A stretch of 64,000 nt of DNA. Source: Acidocella aromatica (GTDB lineage: Bacteria > Pseudomonadota > Alphaproteobacteria > Acetobacterales > Acetobacteraceae). Shown here piece after piece: positions 17,442 through 24,441 of the stretch (positions are counted from its first letter, which is position 1; each line of letters starts with the position of its first letter). The notes below the pieces were generated by a model. It ran no database searches, was not told the origin of the DNA, and worked only from the letters and a program-made list of their open reading frames with translations. The stretch covers positions 1-64,000 of the forward strand of contig NZ_JACHFJ010000004.1 of NCBI RefSeq assembly GCF_014201825.1, in the 5' to 3' direction. Both the position numbers and the translations under genes were made by a program.

Positions 17442-18039
17442 CCGCCTTCACCTGATGCAGCGGTGTGGCAGCGGCCTGCTGCACGCGATGGCGTTCGGGC
17501 TCCACCTCGGTGAGTGGCGCGCAAGGCGTGAGCCCCGCAAGGCAGCGCCGCGCAAGCTCCTGATACTGCAGCGTGCCGTTGTACTTCCATGTCATCTCCC
17601 GCTCTTCCAGTTCCCGGATGAGCTTGGCCGGTACGCCCGCCACTAGGCTGCGCGCCGGAACCTTGAACCCGGCGCGTACAAAGCTCATGGCCGCGACAAA
17701 TGCGGCCTCGCCCACCTCAACGCCATCCATCACCACTGCATTCATGCCCACCAGCGCATTGCGTCTTACCACGCAGCCATGCAGCACGGCACCATGGCCG
17801 ATATGGCCATTCTCTTCGACAACGACATCCTGCCCCGGAAAGCTGTGAGTTGTGCAGTTGTCCTGAATGTTCGATCCGGCCAACATGATAATCCGCCCGA
17901 AATCACCACGCAGCGACGCCCCCGGGCCGACATAGCAATGCGGACCGATGATGACATCACCAATCAGATCGGCGGAGGGATGAACATAAGCCAGCGGATC
18001 AACCACCGGAACCAAGTTTTCGAATTTATAGATCGGCAT
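17434..18039 (-). CDS. paaY: PaaY, left-handed beta-helix thioesterase of the gamma-carbonic-anhydrase family
   Basis: This 201-residue hexapeptide-repeat protein has DLIGDVIIGPHCYVGPGASLRGDFGRI and the metal-binding histidine pattern THSFPGQ...GHIGHGAVLHG. The tail around TWKYNGTLQYQELARRCL marks PaaY. In characterised systems PaaY hydrolyses ring-derived CoA esters and relieves inhibition of the pathway. ATG 18039 has AGGA at a suitable distance; a TTG at 18045 is too close to it. Confidence 0.9.
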   Translation of the reverse strand: MPIYKFENLVPVVDPLAYVHPSADLIGDVIIGPHCYVGPGASLRGDFGRIIMLAGSNIQDNCTTHSFPGQDVVVEENGHIGHGAVLHGCVVRRNALVGMNAVVMDGVEVGEAAFVAAMSFVRAGFKVPARSLVAGVPAKLIRELEEREMTWKYNGTLQYQELARRCLAGLTPCAPLTEVEPERHRVQQAAATPLHQVKAGG

Positions 18040-18599
18040 GGACAAAATCCTGCTTTCTGAATGCCCTGGTTAAAAGAAGTATATATAAGAGCCATGCGCA
18101 ATACGCGACAGGCGAAGCCCCTCTTATTACGACTGCCCAAAAACTAACGCTCTTGAGGCAGCAGCGGAGAAATATCGCCGCCGGGTGCTTGCTCCCTATC
18201 TCGGCCATGCGCCTGAGCACGAGATTTAGAGAAGCCGGCAAGAGCTTTCCGGAATCTGTACGGTTGAAATAGTTGCCTTCGATGAGTTTGCTGGGCGATT
18301 GGCTGGAGACGGACTGGCCGCTGGGTGCGACCATATCGTTTTTCGGCACGGCTCCCACGGAGCCATACCCTTCGGCTGTTAAGTCTGCCACGCGCATGGC
18401 AGGTTTTAAAGCAGGTACCGCCGCTGGCGGATATGACACCCAAGATTAGGCTTTCCGTGGAGATGATGCCATGATTGGCTTCCAGCACTGCTGGGCCGAA
18501 GCCATCCACTCCGGCCGATCAAGTGATCTTCCGTCTGTGCGCGTTGCGCTTTTAAAGCCTAATTTGAAGGTGCTGTTGCCTTGAGGCGGCAGGTTGGTT
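18040..18599. other. Gene-poor region with a VIT-family remnant
   Basis: No intact gene is seen. The minus strand carries a short stretch resembling the start of a VIT/CCC1-type metal transporter (18415-18510). The rest of the frames show no recognisable family. Confidence 0.4.
18415..18510 (-). pseudogene. Possible VIT/CCC1-family transporter remnant (N-terminal fragment)
   Basis: The minus strand reads AVLEANHGIISTESLILGVISASGG, close to the first helix of VIT/CCC1 iron/manganese transporters (AVLGANDGIVSTASLILGVA). The similarity ends after about 25 residues. Its place beside a metal-transport locus makes a decayed transporter plausible. Evidence is limited to this one helix. Confidence 0.3.
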
Positions 18600-19295
18600 T
18601 TACGTTACCGTACTCGCTGTCCAGGTTGCGGTCTTCACGGCTGGAGATTTTTCGAGGGTCGTGACTACTTGGTCCAACTCGCCAGCGGCGGCACTGGAAG
18701 CAACCAATGTCGCGCCAAGTTCCACGAGATCGTCGCTCTCGGTCAGGACCGCTACCTCACGCACCGGGTAGTGGGCGGCTTCCAGCTTGTCGAACAGCAA
18801 GTCGCGGACGTCTGGCACGTCCTCCGGCGCGCAGGTGGCGTGGACCGTGTATTGCGCCTCGGTGCTGGTCTCATCCACCGGGCGCCGGTTGATGTAGTTC
18901 ACCAGCGGGCGCAGCAGCGTGTTGCCAGCCAGCACGAAGAAGGTGAGCAGCGTGGCCTGCCCCGGATAGCCGCAGCCCGAGAAGGCTCCCACCGCCGCCG
19001 AGCACCACAACGTTCCAGCCGTGTTGAGGCCGCGGATGTTGGCGCCGTCCTTGAGGATGACGCCAGCCCCGAGGAAGCCGATACCGGAGACGATATAAGC
19101 GACGATACGGGTCGAACCCTCCGGCCCGGCCAGCTGTATGCCCAGATCGGCGAAGGCCGCCGCGCCCAGCGCCACCAGTACCGTGGTGCGCAGCCCAGCG
19201 GAACGCTGGCGCCATTGTCGCTCAGCGCCGATGAGTGTGCCCAGCACGAAGGCGGTGGCGAAAGCGACGAAGCTTTGGGGCAGGTGTGAGAGCAT
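18600..19295 (-). CDS. MgtC/SapB-family inner-membrane protein
   Basis: This 231-residue protein has the MgtC membrane core: FATAFVLGTLIGAERQWRQRSAGLRTTVLVALGAAAFADLG, then GSTRIVAYIVSGIGFLGAGVILKDGANIRGLNTAGTLWCSAAVGAFSG. A soluble ACT-like C-terminal domain (~150-231) follows. The family is linked to magnesium homeostasis and to control of ATP synthase in low Mg2+. It lies downstream of the Nramp-type transporter on the same strand. ATG 19295 is chosen because it begins the conserved region. Confidence 0.88.
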   Translation of the reverse strand: MLSHLPQSFVAFATAFVLGTLIGAERQWRQRSAGLRTTVLVALGAAAFADLGIQLAGPEGSTRIVAYIVSGIGFLGAGVILKDGANIRGLNTAGTLWCSAAVGAFSGCGYPGQATLLTFFVLAGNTLLRPLVNYINRRPVDETSTEAQYTVHATCAPEDVPDVRDLLFDKLEAAHYPVREVAVLTESDDLVELGATLVASSAAAGELDQVVTTLEKSPAVKTATWTASTVT

Positions 19296-19306
19296 GCTGC
19301 CCCCGG

Positions 19307-19504
19307 CTACTGGCCGAGATTGTGATAAAAGCCCCAGCCCATCACCGCGAGCATGACCGCGATGTAAAGGCGCAGTCCCCAGAACACTGTCTGCTGCCAG
19401 GGGCGTAATACCACGCGGCCAATTTCCATGGGCGGCGCTAGCCAGTTCTCTTGTTCCGCCAATGCGATGAGGGCTTGTTCTTTGCTTTTGTCGTAATAGC
19501 TCAT
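19307..19504 (-). CDS. Small single-pass membrane protein (65 aa), function unknown
   Basis: It starts MSYYDKSKEQALIALAEQENWLAPPMEIGRVVLRPW and ends with one hydrophobic helix, VFWGLRLYIAVMLAVMGWGFYHNLGQ. It sits between the Nramp-type transporter and MgtC with gaps of 8 and 11 bases, so it is surely co-expressed. No family is recognised. A role as accessory subunit of one of its neighbours is inferred from position only. Confidence 0.65.
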   Translation of the reverse strand: MSYYDKSKEQALIALAEQENWLAPPMEIGRVVLRPWQQTVFWGLRLYIAVMLAVMGWGFYHNLGQ

Positions 19505-19512
19505 CACAGACC

Positions 19513-20886
19513 TCACAGCGCGTTGGGGAAGACGGTGACCAGACCGTAGAGGCCATTGCATACGATCAGCAGCACCATCACGCCAATCGACAAGGCGTTG
19601 CGGATTGGTGAATTCACGTGTTCCCCCAGCAACTCACGGTCATTGAGTAGCATCAGCAGGAACAGCATGGCCGCGGGCATGAACACGGTGGCGATGACTT
19701 GGACGGTGAGGTTGAGGAAACCAACCGGCACATGTGGGAGCATCAGCACACCGGCCGCCAGCGCAGTGCCGGCGATGGCCGGGCCGTAGAACGGCAGAGC
19801 CTGCATCGGCTCCAGGTTGATCGAGCGCGGCAGGTCAAACGCCTCGCCGATCGCCCAGGCGCTGCTGGCTGTGACGACGATGGCGGCGATCAATCCGGCC
19901 TCGACCAGCCCCAGCGCGAAGATGATCATGGCGGCGCGGCCGATGTGCGTGCCAATGGCGCTTAGTACGTCATTGTCGCCCAGCGATGCGGCATTGGGCA
20001 GGCCGTGCAGGTACTGCGCGGCCAGGGCGATGATGGCGGCGGCTACCAGCACCATGCCGACCACGCCCAGCATCAGGTCGCGCCGGCTGGCGGCGATGTC
20101 CTGCGGCAGCAGCCCTTTGTCGACCACACAGGATTGCTGGAAGAAGAGCTGCCAGGGCGCGATGGTAGTACCGATATTGGCCGAGACCAGTATGAGGAAC
20201 GAGGCCGAGAACAACCCGCCCGGCACCGCCCAGCCGCCACCCGCGAAGGTACGGCCGATGGCGCTCCAGTCCGGATGAGCGCACAGGGCCAGTGGGATGA
20301 AGACTAGGTTGAGCGCCGCCACGAAGAGCGAGATGCGTTCCCAGCTATGATATTTCAGAAAGAGCAGAATGCCGATGATGAAGCAAAACGCCAGTGGGAT
20401 GGTGATAAGGTAGGAAACCCCGAACACCGCGCTGGCCACGCGGATGCCGATGAACTCGGTCATGAGCGTGAGGATGTTGGCGGCGACGAGGTCGATGAGA
20501 GAGAACGCGCCCCAGAAAGCGCCATAGCGCTTCCAGATCATCTCGGCGTGGCCGCGGCGGGTGACGGCGCCGAGGCGGATGGTCATCTCCTGCACGAGAT
20601 ACGCGATGAAACCTAGCGGGATCAGTAGGGGGATGAACAGGCTGAAGCCATACGTGGCACCAGTCTGCGCGTAGGTGACAACGCCGCCAGCGTCGTTGTC
20701 ACCTAGCATAACGAGTAGGCCCGGCCCCACCAGGGCGAGCCCCAGGGTGAGGCGGTTGGTGAGCGTACGTGGGGCGGCGCGCAGTTTGGCGATGCGCAGG
20801 CGGTCGCGCAGACGGGCCTCAAGGCCTTCGGGCATGGAGAGCGGCGCCCCGTCAGCGGGCAGCACGTTGATACGGTCGGTGGACAT
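19513..20886 (-). CDS. Nramp-superfamily divalent metal transporter, atypical (Mg-type motifs)
   Basis: This 457-residue membrane protein has about eleven hydrophobic helices. In canonical Nramp proteins helix 1 carries DPGN and helix 6 carries MPH, which bind Mn2+ or Fe2+. Here helix 1 reads LGDNDAGGVV (residues 61-70) and helix 6 reads TTIAPWQLFFQQ (241-251), so the metal-selecting Met is replaced. This pattern agrees with the Nramp-related magnesium transporters. The neighbour MgtC also points to Mg2+. Start at 20886 follows a short cytosolic N terminus. MntH remains possible as a name but would be misleading. Confidence 0.85.
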   Translation of the reverse strand: MSTDRINVLPADGAPLSMPEGLEARLRDRLRIAKLRAAPRTLTNRLTLGLALVGPGLLVMLGDNDAGGVVTYAQTGATYGFSLFIPLLIPLGFIAYLVQEMTIRLGAVTRRGHAEMIWKRYGAFWGAFSLIDLVAANILTLMTEFIGIRVASAVFGVSYLITIPLAFCFIIGILLFLKYHSWERISLFVAALNLVFIPLALCAHPDWSAIGRTFAGGGWAVPGGLFSASFLILVSANIGTTIAPWQLFFQQSCVVDKGLLPQDIAASRRDLMLGVVGMVLVAAAIIALAAQYLHGLPNAASLGDNDVLSAIGTHIGRAAMIIFALGLVEAGLIAAIVVTASSAWAIGEAFDLPRSINLEPMQALPFYGPAIAGTALAAGVLMLPHVPVGFLNLTVQVIATVFMPAAMLFLLMLLNDRELLGEHVNSPIRNALSIGVMVLLIVCNGLYGLVTVFPNAL

Positions 20887-20929
20887 GAGAAAAACTCCGG
20901 AAATGAGGAACGTACGGAGGGCCGGCGTG

Positions 20930-21109
20930 TCAGCGCACCAGCGGGGCCTCGAGCGAACCAAGTAGTTTCCAGACAATTCTCACGCGGCCGGTTGCCTCGT
21001 CTCGGCGCCAAGTGGCGACGATACGGCGGTGCGGGGGCAGCATGGCCATCGCGTCGGTATGCGCAACAGAAACAGCAACGGGGCGTGCGGTGGTCTTACG
21101 GAAGATCAT
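20930..21109 (-). CDS. Small conserved-looking protein (59 aa) upstream of the transporter
   Basis: The ORF starts MIFRKTTARPVAV and contains HRRIVATWRRDEATGRVRIVWKLLG before its stop. An ideal ribosome site (GGAGGG, 6 bases upstream of ATG 21109) and the 43-base gap to the transporter support translation. The basic HRRIVATW...TGRVRIVW core suggests a small beta-sheet or nucleic-acid-binding protein, but no family is assigned. It may be a leader-type or accessory protein of the metal operon. Confidence 0.6.
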   Translation of the reverse strand: MIFRKTTARPVAVSVAHTDAMAMLPPHRRIVATWRRDEATGRVRIVWKLLGSLEAPLVR

Positions 21110-21359
21110 GATGATCCCTCCTTCGTGTTTGACATTCAGACAAACCGGGAGGGACAGGCCTAAGGATCAACAGCCGGAGCGTGTTGTTCCTCCAGTATAT
21201 CCATCCCGGACGTATTGGCAGACCATGGTTAGCGGAGGAGAAGACGTTAAGCGTCTACTATCGCTTTCCGAGGTCTGACCGGTAGATCGCGGGTTCATGT
21301 GATCCTGCTTTGGGTTGTGGGATGCTCGTGGCGCCGGGCGCCATCGAGCGGTTGCCGGG

Positions 21360-21377
21360 TATACCCGTGGGGGTATA
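21360..21377. promoter_or_regulatory. CsoR/RcnR-type operator
   Basis: TATACCC-GTGG-GGGTATA has perfect 7-bp arms around a G/C-rich centre, the usual form of operators of the CsoR/RcnR/FrmR family. It lies 15 bases before the repressor start, indicating autoregulation. Confidence 0.7.
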
Positions 21378-21391
21378 TAGTCAAGCCCATA

Positions 21392-21667
21392 ATGAGATAC
21401 GCTGACAGTGAAAGACGCAAGCTCGTCAACCGTCTGAGCCGGATACGCGGCCAGATCGAGGCGATACAGGCGGCCTTGGCCGAGGACGCCTCGTGCACCG
21501 CGCTTTTGCAACAAGCCGTAGCCTGCCGGGGGGCCATGGACGGGTTTATCGGCACGGTGATCGAGCATCATGTGCGTCAGCATGTCGCCGGGCCTGACGC
21601 CACTGACGAAGACCGTGCCCGCGCCGCCGAGGAACTGATCAAGGTGGTGCACGCCTATTTAACATAG
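21392..21667 (+). CDS. CsoR/RcnR/FrmR-family metal- or formaldehyde-sensing repressor
   Basis: This 91-residue all-helical protein has the family pattern: RKLVNRLSRIRGQIEAIQAALAEDASCTALLQQAVACRGAMDGFIGTVIEHHVRQHV. It shows Cys in DASC, a second Cys in VACRG, and His residues in EHHVRQH, which are candidate ligands. The start at 21392 lies just after the palindromic operator. It is divergent from the 59-aa ORF and metal transporter, which it may also control. Which inducer it senses is not clear from the residues. Confidence 0.85.
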   Translation: MRYADSERRKLVNRLSRIRGQIEAIQAALAEDASCTALLQQAVACRGAMDGFIGTVIEHHVRQHVAGPDATDEDRARAAEELIKVVHAYLT

Positions 21668-21685
21668 ACCACTGACAGTGGACGA

Positions 21686-21707
21686 GCCGGTATCTGCTGA
21701 TACCGGC
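21686..21707. terminator. Hairpin after the CsoR-type gene
   Basis: A perfect stem with 9-bp arms (GCCGGTATC and GATACCGGC) and a TGCT loop lies 19 bases after the stop. No T-tract follows, so intrinsic termination is uncertain. Confidence 0.4.
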
Positions 21708-22084
21708 ATAGGTGGGCTAAGATTTGCAAATTCCCGACCATGTTAATGATGGCGTACGCAGTTTCCAGTGCGCTGTCGCCCAGGCTTGAATCGGCCTTCC
21801 TCTCTACGGATTAGGATCGTCGCGCGGCAGCCTTTCTTGGTATGCATGAGCTTATGGGGAGAGCTGTATTCTGTGTCTCCATTCCAGCCTCGCGAGAGAG
21901 CGGAAGACGAACGCCGAAACCACCCGGACCAGAACAGTGGCCGCTTGTGCAATTGCCGGGGGGCGGGTTACATCCCCAAGCTGGTCACCAATAAATTACG
22001 CAACAGGCGGAGCCAGAGCCTATGTGGCCGCCAGAGATCCGTATCGTCATCTTGCCTGTCTTGTTGGCGGCCTGGCGAGGGGAT
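21708..22084. other. Intergenic region, no gene supported
   Basis: Short open frames exist on both strands, but none has a ribosome site or a recognisable family. I see no repeats or mobile-element features here. Confidence 0.4.
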
Positions 22085-23059
22085 TCAGTGCGCGGATGTG
22101 TTTTCGGCGGAAGAAGTGCCGGTAGTGGAACCGCTGTTGCCCGCCGATGCCGGCGGGGTAACTTGGCCGGACGAGGAGGAGGATGCCGCAGGCGCCGGAG
22201 TGATGACGGCGGCCGCTTGGTCTTGTGCCGACGAGGCTGTAGCAGTGTTTTTCGCGGCCGTTTGTAGAGTTGGGCTGGCTTGGTTCGAGCTGGCCGTAGA
22301 GGAGGAGCTTGCCGGTGACGTGGAACTCGGTGTTGCTGGCGTCACCTGGGCAGGCGCGGCGGCCTCGCCGGACGTGGTCGATGATGCAGCTGGCGTCGCG
22401 GTGACTGCGGCAGGTCCCGGAGTTTGCGCCGACGAGGCTGTAGACCCACTTGTAACGGCAGCTGGGGGCATTGGGCTGCTGGGTTGATTTGAAGTGGCCG
22501 TAGAACCAGCCGATGTGGCCGCTCCGTTGGACGCCTTGGCAGCTACAGGCGTCGTTGCCACGGGCGCCGGTGTCTGCACGGTGTAGTCAGGCACGATCCG
22601 CGCCTGCTTGGTGCCGTCGATCACCAGCACATGCAGCCCGATCGGAAGCGCTGTCTTGCTGGTCTGAGTAACGGAAACCAGGTTTCCGCTGGTCTGCTGG
22701 ACGATGTATTCCCAGCCCTTGGTATCCGCGACCGCCTGCTCGGCTGCCACGCCGCCAATGCCACCGACCAAAGCCCCCCCGATTGCTCCGAATGCAGTTG
22801 CTTCCGGCGCGCCTGACAATTGTGCCCCCGCGACGCCGCCAGCGGCACCACCGGCGGCCGCGCCGACCGTGCCATCCGCGCTAATGAGCACCTGCCGCAC
22901 GCCGATAATCACCCCACGCTGCACAGGCGCCTCTAACTGGGCGGCGTCGGCGGCATAGGTGTTTGGGGAGTAGCTCTCATGGCATCCAGCAAGGAACAGT
23001 GGGAGGAACCCCGGAAACAGGAAAAAGGGTAAAGTAACGAGGCGCAAGGCGAGGTCCAT
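22085..23059 (-). CDS. Glycine-zipper outer-membrane lipoprotein, SlyB-like, with low-complexity tail
   Basis: This 324-residue protein starts with a signal peptide and lipobox (FLPLFLAGC, Cys ~26). Next comes a SlyB-like region: RGVIIGVRQVLISADGTVGAAAGGAAGGVAGAQ, a second glycine zipper (GAIGGALVGGIGGVAAEQAV) and GWEYIVQQTSGNLVSVTQ...GLHVLVIDGTKQARIVPDY. Residues ~165-324 are a Ser/Thr/Ala/Pro-rich tail with imperfect repeats. SlyB proteins are small (~155 aa) and act in envelope integrity under Mg2+ limitation, so the doubled length is odd. Its position next to the Mg-type metal locus fits that link. Confidence 0.75.
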   Translation of the reverse strand: MDLALRLVTLPFFLFPGFLPLFLAGCHESYSPNTYAADAAQLEAPVQRGVIIGVRQVLISADGTVGAAAGGAAGGVAGAQLSGAPEATAFGAIGGALVGGIGGVAAEQAVADTKGWEYIVQQTSGNLVSVTQTSKTALPIGLHVLVIDGTKQARIVPDYTVQTPAPVATTPVAAKASNGAATSAGSTATSNQPSSPMPPAAVTSGSTASSAQTPGPAAVTATPAASSTTSGEAAAPAQVTPATPSSTSPASSSSTASSNQASPTLQTAAKNTATASSAQDQAAAVITPAPAASSSSSGQVTPPASAGNSGSTTGTSSAENTSAH

Positions 23060-23244
23060 GTTCTTAGATCAGGCTGGCGTTAATTTAGCCTTTGAGACGC
23101 TGGCTGTCACGCTGGGGTTCGCAAGTAGGGCAGCTTGCCATCAACCATTACCGGTCCGCCTTGTGTCCAGACCAAATTTCCAGCGGCGGTTCACTGCTGC
23201 AAAACGGGTTTTTGTCTCCTAATGGGCGGCTGAAATCTGCCTGA
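23060..23244. other. Spacer between lipoprotein and its inverted remnant
   Basis: No coding signal is seen. It contains the upstream control region of the lipoprotein gene. The transition into the inverted remnant begins at about 23245. Confidence 0.35.
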
Positions 23245-23470
23245 GCGCTTCCTGTCGGGTTACATGTGCTGGTGATCGACGGCACCAAACAGGCGAGGAT
23301 TATGCCTGGCTAGACCGTGCAGACTTCGGCGCCCGAGGCAACGATGCTCGCAGCTGCCTAGCCATCCAACGGGGCGGCCACATCGAACCAAGACAGCTCA
23401 GCTCTACAAGCCACCGTGAAAAGTGCTGCCGTTGTCCGCCTCTCCCGTCCCGTGCACAAATCCGCTGTAT
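23245..23470 (+). pseudogene. Inverted, decayed copy of part of the SlyB-like lipoprotein
   Basis: The plus strand reads ALPVGLHVLVIDGTKQARIMPG, stop, TVQTSAPEAT..., stop, PSNGAATSNQDSSALQATVKSAA. The intact minus-strand gene has ALPIGLHVLVIDGTKQARIVPDYTVQTPAPVATTPVAAKASNGAAT. Stops lie at 23311 and 23359, and there is no start. The copy is cut at 23470 by the IS21-family element. Confidence 0.7.
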
Positions 23471-23499
23471 TGTGCGGATTCCGACGAAGTCGCCCGTTG

Positions 23500-23529
23500 A
23501 TTCCGATTTGATGGCGCCCGGGATTCCGA
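23500..23529 (+). repeat. IS21-family left inner terminal inverted repeat (30 bp)
   Basis: This 30-bp segment begins ATTCCGATTTGATGGCG and is perfectly complementary to 26015-26044. It also contains two of the GATTCCG units that recur at the element's ends. Confidence 0.8.
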
Positions 23530-23596
23530 CATGAAGCCGCCCGTCTCGCCTCGCTTCGCTGGCTGCGTTTTTTCTGGCATTGATATTTTGATTGCG

Positions 23597-24343
23597 TCAA
23601 GTTTTCTCGGCGGTTTTGATTCTGGTTTTGCGCAGGCTGTCGCCGGTGAGGTTGAGCCGGTGGGCGTTGTGGACGAGGCGATCGAGAATGGCGTCCGCAT
23701 AGGTGGGATCGCCGATGACGGCGTGCCACTGCTCGACGGGCAGTTGGCTGGTGACGATGGTCGAGCGCCTGCCGTATCGTTCTTCGAGGATTTCAAGGAG
23801 GTCGTGCCTTGCCTGGCCGTCGAGCGGCTCCAGACCCCAATCGTCGAGGATCAGAAGATCGATCCTGCCGAGCGCCCGGCTGATGCGGACGTAGCGGCCG
23901 TCACCGCGGGCCAGCGCCAGCTCGCCGAACAGTTTCGGCACACGCTGGTAGAGGACGGAGCGGTTATCGCGGCAGGCTTTGTGGCCGAGCGCACAGGCGA
24001 GCCAGCTCTTTCCCACGCCGGTTGGCCCACTGATCACCAGATTGTCGTGCGCGTCGAGCCAGGCACCGGCCACGAGTTTCTGGAACAGCGGCCGGTCGAG
24101 CCCGCGCGCGGCACGGTAATCGACATCCTCGACCAGAGCATTCTGGCGTAGCTTGGCAAGGCGCAGCCGGGCGGCGAGTTTCTTGTCGTGGCGGTAGGCC
24201 AATTCCCGGTCGAGCAGCAGGGCCAGCCATTCGGGATGGGTTAGCGTGGCAGCCTCGGCCGAGGCTTCGGTTTCCCCGAATGCCTTGGCCATGCCGAACA
24301 GTCCCAGCTGGTTGAGCTGGTCGAAGGTGGGGTGAGTCAGCAT
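23597..24343 (-). CDS. istB: IS21-family ATP-binding helper protein IstB
   Basis: This 248-residue AAA+ protein has Walker A ISGPTGVGKSWLACALGHKA, Walker B IDLLILDDWGLEPLD and the usual IstB N terminus (HPTFDQLNQLGLFGMAKAFGE). It helps the IstA transposase choose and bind target DNA. ATG 24343 has GAGGAG upstream and starts just after the original istA stop, the normal IS21 arrangement. A longer upstream frame is ruled out because it overlaps istA coding sequence. Confidence 0.9.
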   Translation of the reverse strand: MLTHPTFDQLNQLGLFGMAKAFGETEASAEAATLTHPEWLALLLDRELAYRHDKKLAARLRLAKLRQNALVEDVDYRAARGLDRPLFQKLVAGAWLDAHDNLVISGPTGVGKSWLACALGHKACRDNRSVLYQRVPKLFGELALARGDGRYVRISRALGRIDLLILDDWGLEPLDGQARHDLLEILEERYGRRSTIVTSQLPVEQWHAVIGDPTYADAILDRLVHNAHRLNLTGDSLRKTRIKTAEKT

Positions 24344-24441
24344 GCTGGTCTCCTCAATGGTAATAGCCCGCGCCGCGGATGTTGCGGTGCTCGATCGCCT
24401 GGTTGTCCGCGGCGTGCTGGGGTGGGGCATGGCGATCGAGG

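Noticed and set aside
18060-18410. Minus-strand frames after the VIT-like helix
   Set aside because: They do not continue the VIT pattern in any frame, so no larger gene is claimed.
18594-19289. Long plus-strand frame opposite MgtC
   Set aside because: It is antisense to a clear MgtC/SapB protein, and its sequence shows no family pattern.
21768-22487. 239-codon plus-strand frame
   Set aside because: It is antisense to the repetitive lipoprotein tail and has repeat-derived composition.
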